A stretch of DNA of 64,000 nt, taken from contig BSDZ01000009.1 of NCBI GenBank assembly GCA_030268105.1, positions 939,501 through 1,003,500 of the forward strand. Reading direction: 5' to 3'. This document shows, one piece after another, positions 27,001 to 38,487 of this stretch; position 1 is the first letter of the stretch; every line of letters begins with the position of its first letter. The notes beneath the pieces are model-generated. The model saw only the letters and a program-made list of their open reading frames with translations. It did no database searches and was not told the origin of the DNA. The stretch is from Volvox africanus. Its lineage: Eukaryota; Chlorophyta; Chlorophyceae; Chlamydomonadales; Volvocaceae. The translations under genes were made by a program, and so were the position numbers.

Positions 27001-29953
27001 ACATCTCTCTGTGACACGCATGTGTGCACCTGCTGCATGACTGGCTGTGAAGACATGTGCACCGTGGGGCTTCCTGCGCCCACCTTACCCTTCTGGGTGA
27101 CGCAAGGTGCCTGGGCTGAGCTGTACATCTCTCTGTGACACGCATGTGTGCACCTGCTGCATGACTGGCTGTGAAGACATGTGCACCGTGGGGCTTCCTG
27201 CGCCCACCTTACCCTACTGGGTGACGCAAGGTGCCTGGGCTGAGCTATACATCTCTCTGTGACACGCATGTGTGCACCTGCTGCATGACTGGCTGTGAAG
27301 ACATGTGCACCGTGGGGCTTCCTGCGCCCACCTTACCCTACTGGGTGACGCAAGGTGCCTGGGCTGAGCTGTACATCTCTCTGTGACACGCATGTGTGCA
27401 CCTGCTGCATGACTGGCTGTGAAGACATGTGCACCGTGGGGCTTCCTGCGCCCACCTTACCCTACTGGGTGACGCAAGGTGCTGGGCTGAGCTGTACATC
27501 TCTCTGTGACACGCATGTGTGCACCTGCTGCATGACTGGCTGTGAAGACATGTGCACCGTGGGGCTTCCTGCGCCCACCTTACCCTTCTGGGTGACGCAA
27601 GGTGGCTGGGCTGAGCTGTACATCTCTCTGTGACACGCATGTGTGCACCTGCTGCATGACTGGCTGTGAAGACATGTGCACCGTGGGGCTTCCTGCGGCC
27701 ACCTTACCCCACTGGGTGACGCAAGGTGCCTGGGCTGAGCTGTACATCTCTCTGTGACACGCATGTGTGCACCTGCTGCATGACTGGCTGTGAAGACATG
27801 TGCACCGTGGGGCTTCCTGCGCCCACCTTACCCTTCTGGGTGACGCAAGGTGCCTGGGCTGAGCTGTACATCTCTCTGTGACACGCATGTGTGCACCTGC
27901 TGCATGACTGGCTGTGAAGACATGTGCACCGTGGGGCTTCCTGCGCCCACCTTACCCTTCTGGGTGACGCAAGGTGCCTGGGCTGAGCTGTACATCTCTC
28001 TGTGACACGCATGTGTGCACCTGCTGCATGACTGGCTGTGAAGACATGTGCACCGTGGGGCTTCCTGCGCCCACCTTACCCTACTGGGTGACGCAAGGTG
28101 CCTGGGCTGAGCTATACATCTCTCTGTGACACGCATGTGTGCACCTGCTGCATGACTGGCTGTGAAGACATGTGCACCGTGGGGCTTCCTGCGCCCACCT
28201 TACCCTTCTGGGTGACGCAAGGTGCCTGGGCTGAGCTGTACATCTCTCTGTGACACGCATGTGTGCACCTGCTGCATGACTGGCTGTGAAGACATGTGCA
28301 CCGTGGGGCTTCCTGCGCCCACCTTACCCTACTGGGTGACGCAAGGTGCTGGGCTGAGCTGTACATCTCTCTGTGACACGCATGTGTGCACCTGCTGCAT
28401 GACTGGCTGTGAAGACATGTGCACCGTGGGGCTTCCTGCGCCCACCTTACCCTTCTGGGTGACGCAAGGTGCCTGGCTGAGCTGTACATCTCTCTGTGAC
28501 ACGCATGTGTGCACCTGCTGCATGACTGGCTGTGAAGACATGTGCACCGTGGGGCTTCCTGCGCCCACCTTACCCTACTGGGTGACGCAAGGTGCTGGGC
28601 TGAGCTGTACATCTCTCTGTGACACGCATGTGTGCACCTGCTGCATGACTGGCTGTGAAGACATGTGCACCGTGGGGCTTCCTGCGCCCACCTTACCCTT
28701 CTGGGTGACGCAAGGTGCCTGGGCTGAGCTGTACATCTCTCTGTGACACGCATGTGTGCACCTGCTGCATGACTGGCTGTGAAGACATGTGCACCGTGGG
28801 GCTTCCTGCGCCCACTTTACCCTACTGGGTGACGCAAGGTGCTGGGCTGAGCTGTACATCTCTCTGTGACACGCATGTGTGCACCTGCTGCATGACTGGC
28901 TGTGAAGACATGTGCACCGTGGGGCTTCCTGCGCCCACCTTACCCTTCTGGGTGACGCAAGGTGCCTGGGCTGAGCTATACATCTCTCTGTGACACGCAT
29001 GTGTGCACCTGCTGCATGACTGGCTGTGAAGACATGTGCACCGTGGGGCTTCCTGCGCCCACCTTACCCTTCTGGGTGACGCAAGGTGGCTGGGCTGAGC
29101 TGTACATCTCTCTGTGACACGCATGTGTGCACCTGCTGCATGACTGGCTGTGAAGACATGTGCACCGTGGGGCTTCCTGCGCCCACCTTACCCTTCTGGG
29201 TGACGCAAGGTGCTGGGCTGAGCTGTACATCTCTCTGTGACACGCATGTGTGCACCTGCTGCATGACTGGCTGTGAAGACATGTGCACCGTGGGGCTTCC
29301 TGCGCCCACCTTACCCTTCTGGGTGACGCAAGGTGCTGGGCTGAGCTGTACATCTCTCTGTGACACGCATGTGTGCACCTGCTGCATGACTGGCTGTGAA
29401 GACATGTGCACCGTGGGGCTTCCTGCGCCCACCTTACCCTTCTGGGTGACGCAAGGTGCCTGGGCTGAGCTATACATCTCTCTGTGACACGCATGTGTGC
29501 ACCTGCTGCATGACTGGCTGTGAAGACATGTGCACCGTGGGGCTTCCTGCGCCCACCTTACCCTACTGGGTGACGCAAGGTGCTGGGCTGAGCTGTACAT
29601 CTCTCTGTGACACGCATGTGTGCACCTGCTGCATGACTGGCTGTGAAGACATGTGCACCGTGGGGCTTCCTGCGCCCACCTTACCCTACTGGGTGACGCA
29701 AGGTGCCTGGGCTGAGCTGTACATCTCTCTGTGACACGCATGTGTGCACCTGCTGCATGACTGGCTGTGAAGACATGTGCACCGTGGGGCTTCCTGCGCC
29801 CACCTTACCCTTCTGGGTGACGCAAGGTGCTGGGCTGAGCTGTACATCTCTCTGTGACACGCATGTGTGCACCTGCTGCATGACTGGCTGTGAAGACATG
29901 TGCACCGTGGGGCTTCCTGCGCCCACCTTACCCTACTGGGTGACGCAAGGTGC
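1..29953 (+). repeat. 124/123-bp satellite array with higher-order structure
   Basis: About 242 head-to-tail copies of a GC-rich monomer fill the window's left edge and run off it. Monomers are 124 bp, or 123 bp when one C is missing at the GGTGCCTGGGCTGAG junction (GGTGCTGGGCTGAG). Copies differ at a few recurrent sites: CTATACATC or CTGTACATC, CCCTAC or CCCTTC, GCGCCC or GCGGCC, and CACCTT or CACTTT. All copies share one orientation. Each monomer holds two GTGCAC palindromes about 35 bp apart, inside ATGTGTGCACC and ACATGTGCACC. Blocks of many monomers recur with the same variant order, for example offset 2,722 bp. The many apparent ORFs are by-products of the repeat; they change frame at every 124-bp unit and have no start context. 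The array could be subtelomeric, pericentromeric or interstitial; the sequence does not decide. Confidence 0.98.
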
Positions 29954-31607
29954 ACGTGGGTTAGGCACGTGGGGTTTGGGATTTAAGGAGATTTTACATA
30001 GTCCGATGCCGTATTTAAATGGATTAAACATATACATATATAATAATATATATATGTTTATATATATATACATATATATTCACGTCATATTCGAGATGTC
30101 GAAGTCTGGATATCTTATGTAACGAGCACGCCCATTTACACCTCTCTTAAGCATTAGGTATATAGCTGTCCAGTAATTGTTGAGGGCTTCGAAATCCTGT
30201 CGAGATGCTGACAGGGTGCCTCTGCTGATGTGTGCTGTACATGTTTGACTACTACATATCCGATTGTGGTATGATGAGTTCTTAAAAGTAAGATTACTCT
30301 ATAATCGTTTAACGAGTAATCGGGCACACATGTAATGTTTTTGACCGCCGTCTTTAAGAAGACTGATACCATCCTATTCGGGGATTCTAAGTTCCATTTC
30401 TAATGGGCTATTATACTTGGATGCGTTATATCTGCTGTGTATATTAATGCGGATATGACAGATACAAGCAACGCGTCTGGTTGACTGCTTCAATAGCGCA
30501 CATGAAAAATGGTCTTGGTTACATCATGATTGTTCTGTTGCCATGGAAATGTAAACCGCGTACATACTGCATTTAGACACTGCATACCTACATACTTGTA
30601 TTTAGTGTTGAATACATGAGGTTCTTAACCCTATAGCTTGAGCCACGAAAGAGCTCGTGCTATAGAGAATATATAGAAATTGTTGCTAGCTTCAAAATGA
30701 AAGTTACAACGCAGAACGGGACTACTGAATACCACGCACCAATTGATGAATGCAGCATAACTTCCTTCCGTATATGAGTGTTGGTCACTCACAACACTTT
30801 AGTTGCACATCACAGATAAGAGATGAAAGGTGAGGAAAAAGAACGCACGAACAGCTTCGATATAAAACCAGCCAAAGCCGGGACGAAATGCATAACCTTA
30901 TTCCTTGGCAGCAGCCCGGCAGCACACGACTCATCGCGGTAGCACATACCAGCACAGCCAATTTAACGAAGTGTCAGCACGCCATGAAATTAAGAAGAGG
31001 ACACAGATGGATAGACCCATGCAGCGATTGCGTATAATTAGGGGGTTTGCGATGTTCTTTACGTCTGTACTGAGAGCCAGACAAGCTTACGCTACCCGCT
31101 TTTGGGGATCAAAGGAAATCAATGGGGATGGACCTATGTTTTAACTAAGCAGCTGACGTGTTCCATAAAATTACTCATAGGTGACATCACGACGTGGACA
31201 GCAGCATCGCAGGTCAAGAAGCCCACATTCAGCCAGCAGCGGACGCCCACTGCACTCGCTGCTGTGACGCGACACATTCAGTCCGTTTCATAACCGCCAT
31301 GCAACTCTGCGTTAACAGGCACCTTGCCCGAACAAATGAACTAGTCCTCTCATTAGGCCGGACGAGAAGGAGCTTACGAAGAAGGACGAGACGATTTCAC
31401 ACCAAACGACTCTAACCCACCGTACAAGCGTGTCATATATATGATCCACAATATAAGGCAAATGATTTTGTGACCTCTACGCCAGCAGTAGCAGCAAAAG
31501 AATGTAATCCCTTGCGCAGAACGAGTTAGGGATTATTGACTCAAGAGTCGCGAAGGGACCTGCGGTTATTTGCAGTCATTTTCTTCGGCCGCGGCATTAT
31601 ATACAGC
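29954..31607. other. AT-rich flank of the satellite, no gene seen
   Basis: The last monomer breaks off after GGTG and unique sequence begins with a short G/T-rich run containing GGGGTTTGGGATTT. An AT microsatellite follows at about 30,029-30,080. The rest is AT-richer than any other part of the window. It has only short ORFs, with no recognisable domain and no exon-like pattern on either strand. I see no transposase, reverse transcriptase or terminal repeats. Confidence 0.6.
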
Positions 31608-32070
31608 GGTGACTGCGGTGATGAAGGGAACTGTGGTGGCGGCAATGGAGGAGCCCTCCGCACTGGAGGCGATAGCGATGTCCGCGACCGCGGCGGTGGC
31701 GGCGGCGACGGTGGAGTCGGTGGTGGTAGTGGTGGCGGCAGCGGCGACGGTGGCGGCAACGGTGGCGGCGACGGCGGCGGCGGCCGTGGCGGTGGTGGTG
31801 GCCGCGGTGGCGGCGGAAATGGCGGTGGCGATGGCCGTGGTGATGGTGGCAATGTCGGTGGTGGCTGCGATGGCAGTGGTGGCTGCCGTGGAGATGTTGG
31901 CGATTGCGGTGCTGGCAGCCACGGCGGGGGCAGCGATGTGGGGAACAATGGTGGTGGGGATGGCGGGGATGGGGACCATCGCGACAGCGGCAATGGCGAT
32001 GGCGGCGGTATTGGCGACAGCTGCGAGCGCCGTGGCGATGGTGATGCTCGTGTGGGCGGTTTATTTTGGA
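31608..32070. repeat. GGN-rich degenerate trinucleotide repeat
   Basis: About 460 bp of imperfect GGC/GGT/GAT trinucleotides. Because the period is three, several frames on both strands stay open (Gly-rich and Ala/Val-rich forward; Pro-rich and Ala/Thr-rich reverse). None shows a conserved domain, so this is best called low-complexity sequence. A coding role in a Gly-rich protein is not excluded. Confidence 0.7.
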
Positions 32071-32180
32071 TAATCTGCGAACGAAGGCAGCCGTTAGTTA
32101 CTTGAACGAGAGCGTCCGTTGGTAGGGCTTAGTCCGGTGCCATTCGTGACATTCCCAGTACGAGTAAAGCCGAGCGCATG

Positions 32181-32203
32181 TACATACACACACACACACA
32201 CAC
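32181..32203. repeat. (CA)n microsatellite
   Basis: A short run of CA dinucleotides preceded by TACATA. It lies in gene-free sequence. Confidence 0.9.
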
Positions 32204-32769
32204 ATGCTCACACTAAACTCCCACGACGCTGCTGACAACTGAAGGGCCCCGATCGCCCCATAGCTGAGAGAATACGGGTTTTGGAGCAGGGACCAAAGCC
32301 ATACGGCGAGACTGTGCGTTGCCTTAAGAAAAAAAGAGGTGATAAAATGAAGGGGTCGCTCGTGTACCGGCAACTGCCTTATTCGTTAAATGCAACTCCG
32401 TCAACCCACACTGATGAGTCCTTCGTAGATGAGTCCAGGTATGCCGTCTGAAGCTGCCTGCTGCGTGCCCGTCCCCGCTACGGAAGGGGAGGGGCTGGGA
32501 GGGGGAGGGCGACCCAGCGCAGTGTTGCCGACCTGGCAATCTGGGTCCTTCGAATCCACCAGCCTGGTCGGGGGGTTGCAGGAACATGTAACCCTTCACC
32601 CACCGTATACAGATATTGCAGGCAACATACATATCGTAATACAGACTACCAGACTCTTTCATGATGGGCAGGGGATGGGATGGGGAGCCAAGGTATTAAG
32701 AAGGATACCACCTGGGGACTATCGTGAGATCTGAAAACATGCGGCGGCACGTGCTGGAAACATGCGGCG

Positions 32770-32800
<31 letters not shown>

Positions 32801-33404
32801 CAAGTCTCACCTACCCGTCACAGTCGTCGTCCAGACCGTTGGCACAATTCGTCTCAACACTGGTATCCCCCGTCTTGATGCAGACGCCGATCAATGCATA
32901 ACCTGGGGGGGCCGTTTGAGCGAGGTGATTATAAATATGAACCAATCACATTTAAATTAGTACTTGATCCAGATCCAGTTCCAGATTCAGGTGGGTATGC
33001 TGCATGGCAACAGTGCCCATGTTGCGCTCAATTGTTCAGGACTTCATTGCTACCTCACCTTGCCACATATCGAGGGCCGAGATGACCAGCCTACACATGG
33101 GCAGCTCGTAGGTGCTCCCCTGCGTTGGCATGTGAAGCGAAGGATCACATGCCACATGATCAGTCTAAAAACTTAGCCAGCAAGCAGCAAGCAGCAGACC
33201 GGAGAAATGAAGAGAAGAGCTCTAATGAAACCAATCCCTATCCCAATCCCGCGGTCTGCGGTCTACGGGACTCCGCAGCAGGAGGATTAAAACATCCTTC
33301 CAGTGCATGGACGGGACCGAGTCAGGATCCCAAATCCGAATATCGTTTTCCACACCACACCACCCGTCCAGCTCCACAGTCCACTTGGTCTTCCGACTTC
33401 CGCC
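32204..33404. other. Intergenic stretch, no supported gene
   Basis: Mixed sequence between the repeat-rich flank and the 3' end of the M11 gene. A 22-bp direct repeat (AACATGCGGCGGCACGTG core) sits at about 32,737-32,775, immediately before a (GT)n run at 32,773-32,800. A short CCACTTGC tandem lies just inside the neighbouring gene at about 33,440-33,465. Further 3' exons of the M11 gene on the minus strand could hide here, but I cannot identify one. Confidence 0.5.
32773..32800. repeat. (GT)n microsatellite
   Basis: About 14 GT dinucleotides, directly after the second copy of a 22-bp direct duplication. Confidence 0.9.
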
Positions 33405-36400
33405 CTACGCCCTCATCAACCGGCATTGCCTCTCTACCACTTGCCCACTTGCCCACTTGCCCACCTGAAAATCGCTAGGCGTGGACGCGTTAGGCACCGC
33501 CAACGTGCCCACCAGCACCGGCCGCACCATCGACGAGAACGTGTAGTCGGTCCACATGTGCACAAGCACCACCCCCGTGCCCAGGACTGGCCACAGCAGG
33601 TCATACTTGTTGGATGATGTGCGGTATGAGACCCAGAGCTGTTTGAAGCATATATCCGGAACGCCACTGCGCCCATCGGATTTAAAGCTCGGTGGCAGGA
33701 AGATGCGAATGGCGTGATTTGGGTTCTTCGCCGCGGTGGGAATCCACCGCTGTATGGTCTCGCCCGCACGGAAATCGTCCCGAGTCAGCAGCACGAAGGG
33801 CGAGCTCCATCCCAGCTGCCAGTTCTGTACTGAAACAGGGATAAGGAGGGGAGCAGACACTGTCACAGGCGCCCTGGCACGCGCGTGCTGAGGGGAAGAA
33901 GAGCAGGCGGCCAGCACCCGTCAGGTACCCGCGTAGCGTTTTTTTCTAAAGTCTAATAGTTTAGGTCCGTTGGAGCGACAGCAGCCGTGCAGCAGTGACG
34001 TAATGCGGATTGGGTATGGGGGACGAGGTCGGCCAGGCTTGGGGGAGGCAGAAGCCTCAAGGCTCCGGCGGAGGACCGGGGGGGATCGGATACCTAATTG
34101 CCGCGTGGCCAGGTAACTCGCGCTTTGTTTCCCCCGGTCCTTGTGGGGTCTTGTTGGGATTTTATTGGGACCTTATTACTAGGGCTTCGTCAGGCGCCTG
34201 TAATGTAGCATTATGTGATGTCAGAATGTGTATCAAGAGCTGTTGGTCGATCTCGCCGTGGCTGTGGGCTGTGTGTCCGCCGCCTGTTCTTTGGTTGTAT
34301 TACCCAAGGTTGCCACAGTGCCCATGTGAGCGACATAAGCTGCATGAGGCTGCTGTTGTGAATTCTATTGACCCAAGAAGTTAAGAAAGCTGCAGAAGCT
34401 GCGGAAGCTGCGGAAGCTGCGGAAAACGGCTTGCGGCCCTTTGGTGAAGGCCGGGCTGGTGTACTTGGTACCAGGCTGGCGTATTCGTTTATTACCGGTT
34501 TGGTGATCACATCACATCATATCCATTAAAACTACCACGATCTGCCCCACGGCCCCCCCCCCGATCACATGAGCTCTGTCATCGCTTATCCGGTGGCCCG
34601 ACGCCAGCTAACGCCGGATGTACCTGTCAGTGGCTGGCCATGTTAAACCTTCGTCTGCAGTTAGTACCGTTCCAGGGGCTTCAATTGCTAACACCCCCTA
34701 TCATGCACAGTTCAACCCTAAATCGTGGTAATCGCAGAAAGTGGTATGCTACGAATGTCGTAAATGGAAGTTGAATGGATAGTGGATAATGTACGACAAA
34801 CAACGTTATCGACTCCGGGCACTTCCCTCCGTTGTGGCGGCAAGGGCCAGGGTGGGCTAACAATACCGCAGGGGTAGCTGCTGCTAACTTGCCGGTTCAA
34901 ACCATCCCTTGACGGGCGGCCACACACGCCCTTCCGTCCACGCGGCTCTAGCTTGAGATCCAGCCAAGTATTTAATTTGCAAATAATAATCTTCCCGGCC
35001 TTTTAATATCTCTCCTTTCATTTTGTGAGAGATGGGCTGCATGGCTGTCCACCCACCTCGCCGCTTTGTTTCGGCAAGGGGTCCCCCGAAGGCAGCAGCA
35101 AGCCAAGAGCGTGACGCTTTGGCCACGACCGTACCTCCCTTCCCCTGAAGGTCCGGTTTGAGAACTTGTCAGTTGCCTCAGCCGGCCTCCAGATCCTCCC
35201 AACCCCTCGAAGGCACGCGGGCAATACACCACGACCCCGTGTCTCCCCTTTCCCTTCTTGCCTGAGGTGCGTTGTAGCAGCGCAGCCCGAATGAACGAAT
35301 GGCTCCCATCGCGGAGCTGAAGTCGCCGTACTCGGCTGTGGGAGAGCTAGCATGCTGGAGCCATAGTGCGTGTCCCAGCTCGTGGAACCACAGCCAGGTG
35401 TTGTCCCACATATCCCCGGACAGCCAGGTGTACGAATAGCTATACACCGAGGGGTTGGAGGGCTCCGGATTCATTGGACCCGTTGTGGAGATGCCGGCCC
35501 AGTTGCAGTCCGCCTCCTGCGCGTAAGGCCGGTCGTGGTCGGTGGGAGAGAAGATAGTCAACATAGGAATGTGCTTTTGCAACATGGCTGTCATGCAGAA
35601 TGGCAACCGCCAGAAATTGTAGTATTGTCACGCACCTGAAAGTTTTGATGACCTTTAGGTAAGATCATTACGCGATGATTGTATTTTGATAAGTCCACGT
35701 TAAGAATCTTAACTGCATACTGCTCTAGCCAGTAAAACCATCCGTACGGATGGTTACCGTGACAGCTAGAAACGGACCAGGTCCAGTTTCCGCCTGCAGG
35801 ATTTCCAGGTCCTGAGCAGGGCATTAATATAGGCCCCAGAACCGTAGTGGCGTTCAGGTCCAGAAGGGTTCGGCCGTACGAACAGGTTTTCCAGTAATCA
35901 GCGAGGTTGACGGGTCCATCTCGGAACAAATTCCATACACCCTGGAGACGTTGTGGAGAAGCTTGTTGTCAGTGTCCTTGTTCATAAATGTTAAGTGTTC
36001 GTACAGAAGGATAGAACCAAAGCGGGCAAGGTGATGCATATTTTCATTTCAAGTACAGATATTTCTCAAATCGGTTTTATTTGTTTTGTTAAGTTGTAAA
36101 GAGCCTTTGCCTGAAAGAAGCTGTAAGCAGCCCGTTTTAAGAACCCCTATCCATGGTTACGACTTAATGGAATGGACAACCACAAGGATAAAATCTAACA
36201 TCAATTAAATCTTGGAAAAAATCTTGTCAATAATTATAAAGTACCCAACGACAGAGATATAGCTTAACGGTACATCGACGCACAACATTTCCACATACCT
36301 GTTGGGTGGTGACCGGACCTCCACCCTTATTGCACATGTCCACAATAAAGACTAATAATTTCAAATTAGGAGCTATCCAGCGTAAGTCGGCTGGCACGTC

Positions 36401-36604
36401 CAAGGTGGTGTCCAGAGGATTATCGAGTGCCGTCGTCGCGACAATTCGTCGTCGCTCAGGACCCTTGAAGGAAGATCTTTGCGTTATTTGCTGTTCTCTT
36501 TCTGCAAGTTGTTGTATTAACATCTGCCGCGCATCATGCATGGTCGCGCCCACCGCATCCAAGCGCAGGAGGTTCAGAGCCAATACAATTAAGATACGCC
36601 ACAT
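33405..36604 (-). CDS. Gametolysin-like M11 metalloprotease, secreted
   Basis: Predicted secreted zinc endopeptidase of the gametolysin (peptidase M11) family, which in volvocine algae degrades cell-wall and extracellular-matrix glycoproteins. Exons, all phase 0: 36604-36299, 35941-35636, 35516-35262, 33824-33405 (about 428 aa). The start has a hydrophobic signal peptide (MWRILIVLALNLLRLDAVGA). Family landmarks are the VDMC segment at the end of exon 1, YWKTCSYG, PCSG, and CYNAPQ joining NWQLGW across intron 3. The zinc site is HELGHALWLQH (35,384-35,352), followed by a Met-turn candidate SSAMG. Metzincins normally have Gly where this protein has Trp. Intron 3 (1,437 nt) starts GCAAGA, a GC-AG intron, and carries a GAAGCTGCG repeat at 34,384-34,424. 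N-glycosylation sequons occur (NATT, NWTW, NAST). The C-terminus is uncertain: a donor at DFQ|GTGGGC could lead to another exon. Gametolysin itself is longer (about 640 aa), so a short prodomain or missed exons are possible. Confidence 0.85.
34384..34424. repeat. 9-bp GAAGCTGCG tandem repeat in an intron
   Basis: Four near-perfect copies of a 9-bp unit inside the long GC-AG intron of the M11 protease gene. Confidence 0.8.
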
Positions 36605-38068
36605 TTAGGGTATTAATTAAAAATCCAGCATAATCACCAGCTTGTAACACAACTGCCAGCACGATTATGATCCCTGGTGTCCGCTGGTGGTTTGGTGGTA
36701 AGGCTTAGTTATCGGGGCAAAGCCGTCCGATTCGTATACTTCATAGAATCCTGAAATTGAAGAATGGAAGAAACTAAGTCAAAATGTCGAAACTTCTATC
36801 CCGCCCACTTGGACTTTCAGTTTGGCTACGAACGTGAAGCCTGAAGCCACGGCGACGGAAAATCGGCTGAAGCTATGGAATACTTTAAATTGAAGTGCGG
36901 CAGGAGTCTTTGCAGATGCTGTGATCCCGGCGCGTCCACAACTAGGCGCGCACACCTGGTTGGCGTGTACGTCATGACGGCACCTCGTATACTTCTCCCA
37001 AACTGCTGCCAACAATGGGTTTTCCATTGCCATATACAAGCAATTAAAATATTTCATACATGAAAATATGTATACATAGATATAAGCGAGATCCTAATTG
37101 ACAAACGGTACTGCACAACAAAGACAACTAGAAGCTGCATGCACAGTGCAAATCGCAATAGGCAAATTGATTAACTTAAAGATGGGATTCTGGACGGAAG
37201 GACGGCCTTACTTAGGAGGAAAGCCGCAGGGCAAAACGAGCTGCAATCGGGTCTTTACCCGAAGGCCCGCATGCTTGTTCGTCGAAACAACTATTCGGTG
37301 CATGACTCCCTGAGGTTCCAGTGCATACCAGCCACCACGCCATGCAGTTGTTTCAGTTTCGTTCGTTGCTGAAATCGAGTTTTACCGTTGTGAAACGACT
37401 AGGCCACGCCTCAGCGCGTCGTTCAGCAGGTCGCCAAGATGTCTGCCGGTCCCTGGGACAAGAGATGCTCTCGCAATGCACCTTTAAAACAGCACGGCCC
37501 TGGAATACATCAACACGTTTTGCCTTGGTATCATCTAACCTAGCTGCCACCGGCGCAAGTAACCAACGACCTGGACTACGGCTATCAACGACCAGGCCGT
37601 AATTGCCGGCGTAATCGCTACTTCTGGCACTGCTTCAACAATATCTGCTTTCTCCGATTTCTTCTTCCCTAGATGGACAATAAAATTGTCCATCAGCGCG
37701 TCTCCTCGCCTACCATTAACAATATCACTCAGCCAACGTTGAAGACATGCAGGATTTGAGTTGCAGTGCCACGTGCAAAAAGTGCTCGTCGAAGCACACA
37801 CAACACACGGAGCCGATGTATCTATCTACTCGCTTGCATGCCACCGCCTTGCATTTTTTTCCTTTGGTTTTCGCAATTCTTATATCCATTTGACTCTTAT
37901 GTAACGTACGTGGACAATTCGCAAACGAACGAGCTGACTGAATGGCACTTGGGGAGCTAAATTGTGGCGTATTGTGCAGCGTACGCCCCCCGATCCCTCG
38001 ATCCCCCGATCCCGCCAGCCTTGCGACAACTTCCTGCACTTCATCTTGTTCCTTCAAGGACAATGTGG
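36605..38068. other. Upstream region of M11 gene, no supported gene
   Basis: About 1.5 kb with only short ORFs. The M11 promoter should lie at its left edge (transcription leftward), but I see no clear TATA box. The only stretch with some coding character is a minus-strand ORF at 37,801-37,535. Confidence 0.4.
37535..37801 (-). CDS. Unassigned ORF, possible terminal exon
   Basis: An 88-residue minus-strand frame. Its C-terminal part has plausible composition: a charged stretch HLGKKKSEKADIVEAVPE, then a hydrophobic segment ITAWSLIAVVQVVGY that could be a membrane helix, then RRWQLG and the stop. I recognise no family. No convincing acceptor site or upstream exon was found, so it may be chance or a decayed element. 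Confidence 0.2.
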   Translation of the reverse strand: MCASTSTFCTWHCNSNPACLQRWLSDIVNGRRGDALMDNFIVHLGKKKSEKADIVEAVPEVAITPAITAWSLIAVVQVVGYLRRWQLG

Positions 38069-38487
38069 TCATCCACTTGGCATCTCCATTGGCAGAAATG
38101 TAGGATTGGCGGATAGGCACTCAACAACACAGGTTCGAGATCCAACAGCTCCAAGAATTTGCGGCCCAAATGGAGACATCTTCGTATTTTAAGCAAACAG
38201 ATATCCCACCTTCCTGATATCATCACCCTAGGGGAGGGATAAGCGCAAACAGATATCGCAAAATATCACACCCAGTCAAAACCCAAACCACCTAAGGTGC
38301 CCAACTGTAAACTCAAACCAACTCAACACAGTTCTTTTAATGGAAGATTGCCCCGTACCCACGCCACCTACCTCAATTGGCAGCAGCAAATGGACTGCAT
38401 CAACGACCGGCATGCCATATTCCCCCTCCCACACACAATCTATAATGCTCATGTGCACATCTCTGCCCACACCGTCAGTTGACCGAA
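38069..38487 (-). CDS. Possible last two exons of an unrecognised gene
   Basis: Two phase-compatible pieces look like exons. The first (38487-38372) follows TTTTCAAG, encodes a segment including MSIIDCVWEGEYGMPVVDAV and LLLPIE, and ends at a GAG|GTAGGT donor. The second (38179-38069) follows TACGAAG, includes GPQILGAVGSRTCVVECL, and ends at a TGA. Both junctions are phase 0. I cannot name the family or trace the 5' part, which might extend to about 39.3 kb through short candidate exons. Confidence 0.3.

Noticed and set aside
1..29953. Hundreds of 60-225-residue ORFs in the satellite, Cys-rich or Ser/Arg-rich
   Set aside because: They follow the monomer period, overlap on both strands, and depend on 123-bp versus 124-bp unit length. 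No promoter, splice or domain evidence exists.
1..29953. CRISPR-like array
   Set aside because: Units are contiguous near-identical monomers without unique spacers, and the window is eukaryotic.
29960..29995. Telomere-like G/T sequence next to the satellite
   Set aside because: Only isolated GGGTTTGGG-like words occur, with no tandem TTTAGGG or TTTTAGGG array, so a chromosome end is not supported here.
31536..32105. Gly-rich ORF and its Pro- and Ala-rich antisense ORFs
   Set aside because: Open only because of a period-3 GGN repeat. No conserved segment at either end.
35854..36039. Minus-strand ORF starting MHHLARFGS in the M11 gene
   Set aside because: It lies in intron 1 and a shifted frame. 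Joining exon 1 to GVWNLFRDG fits the M11 family directly.
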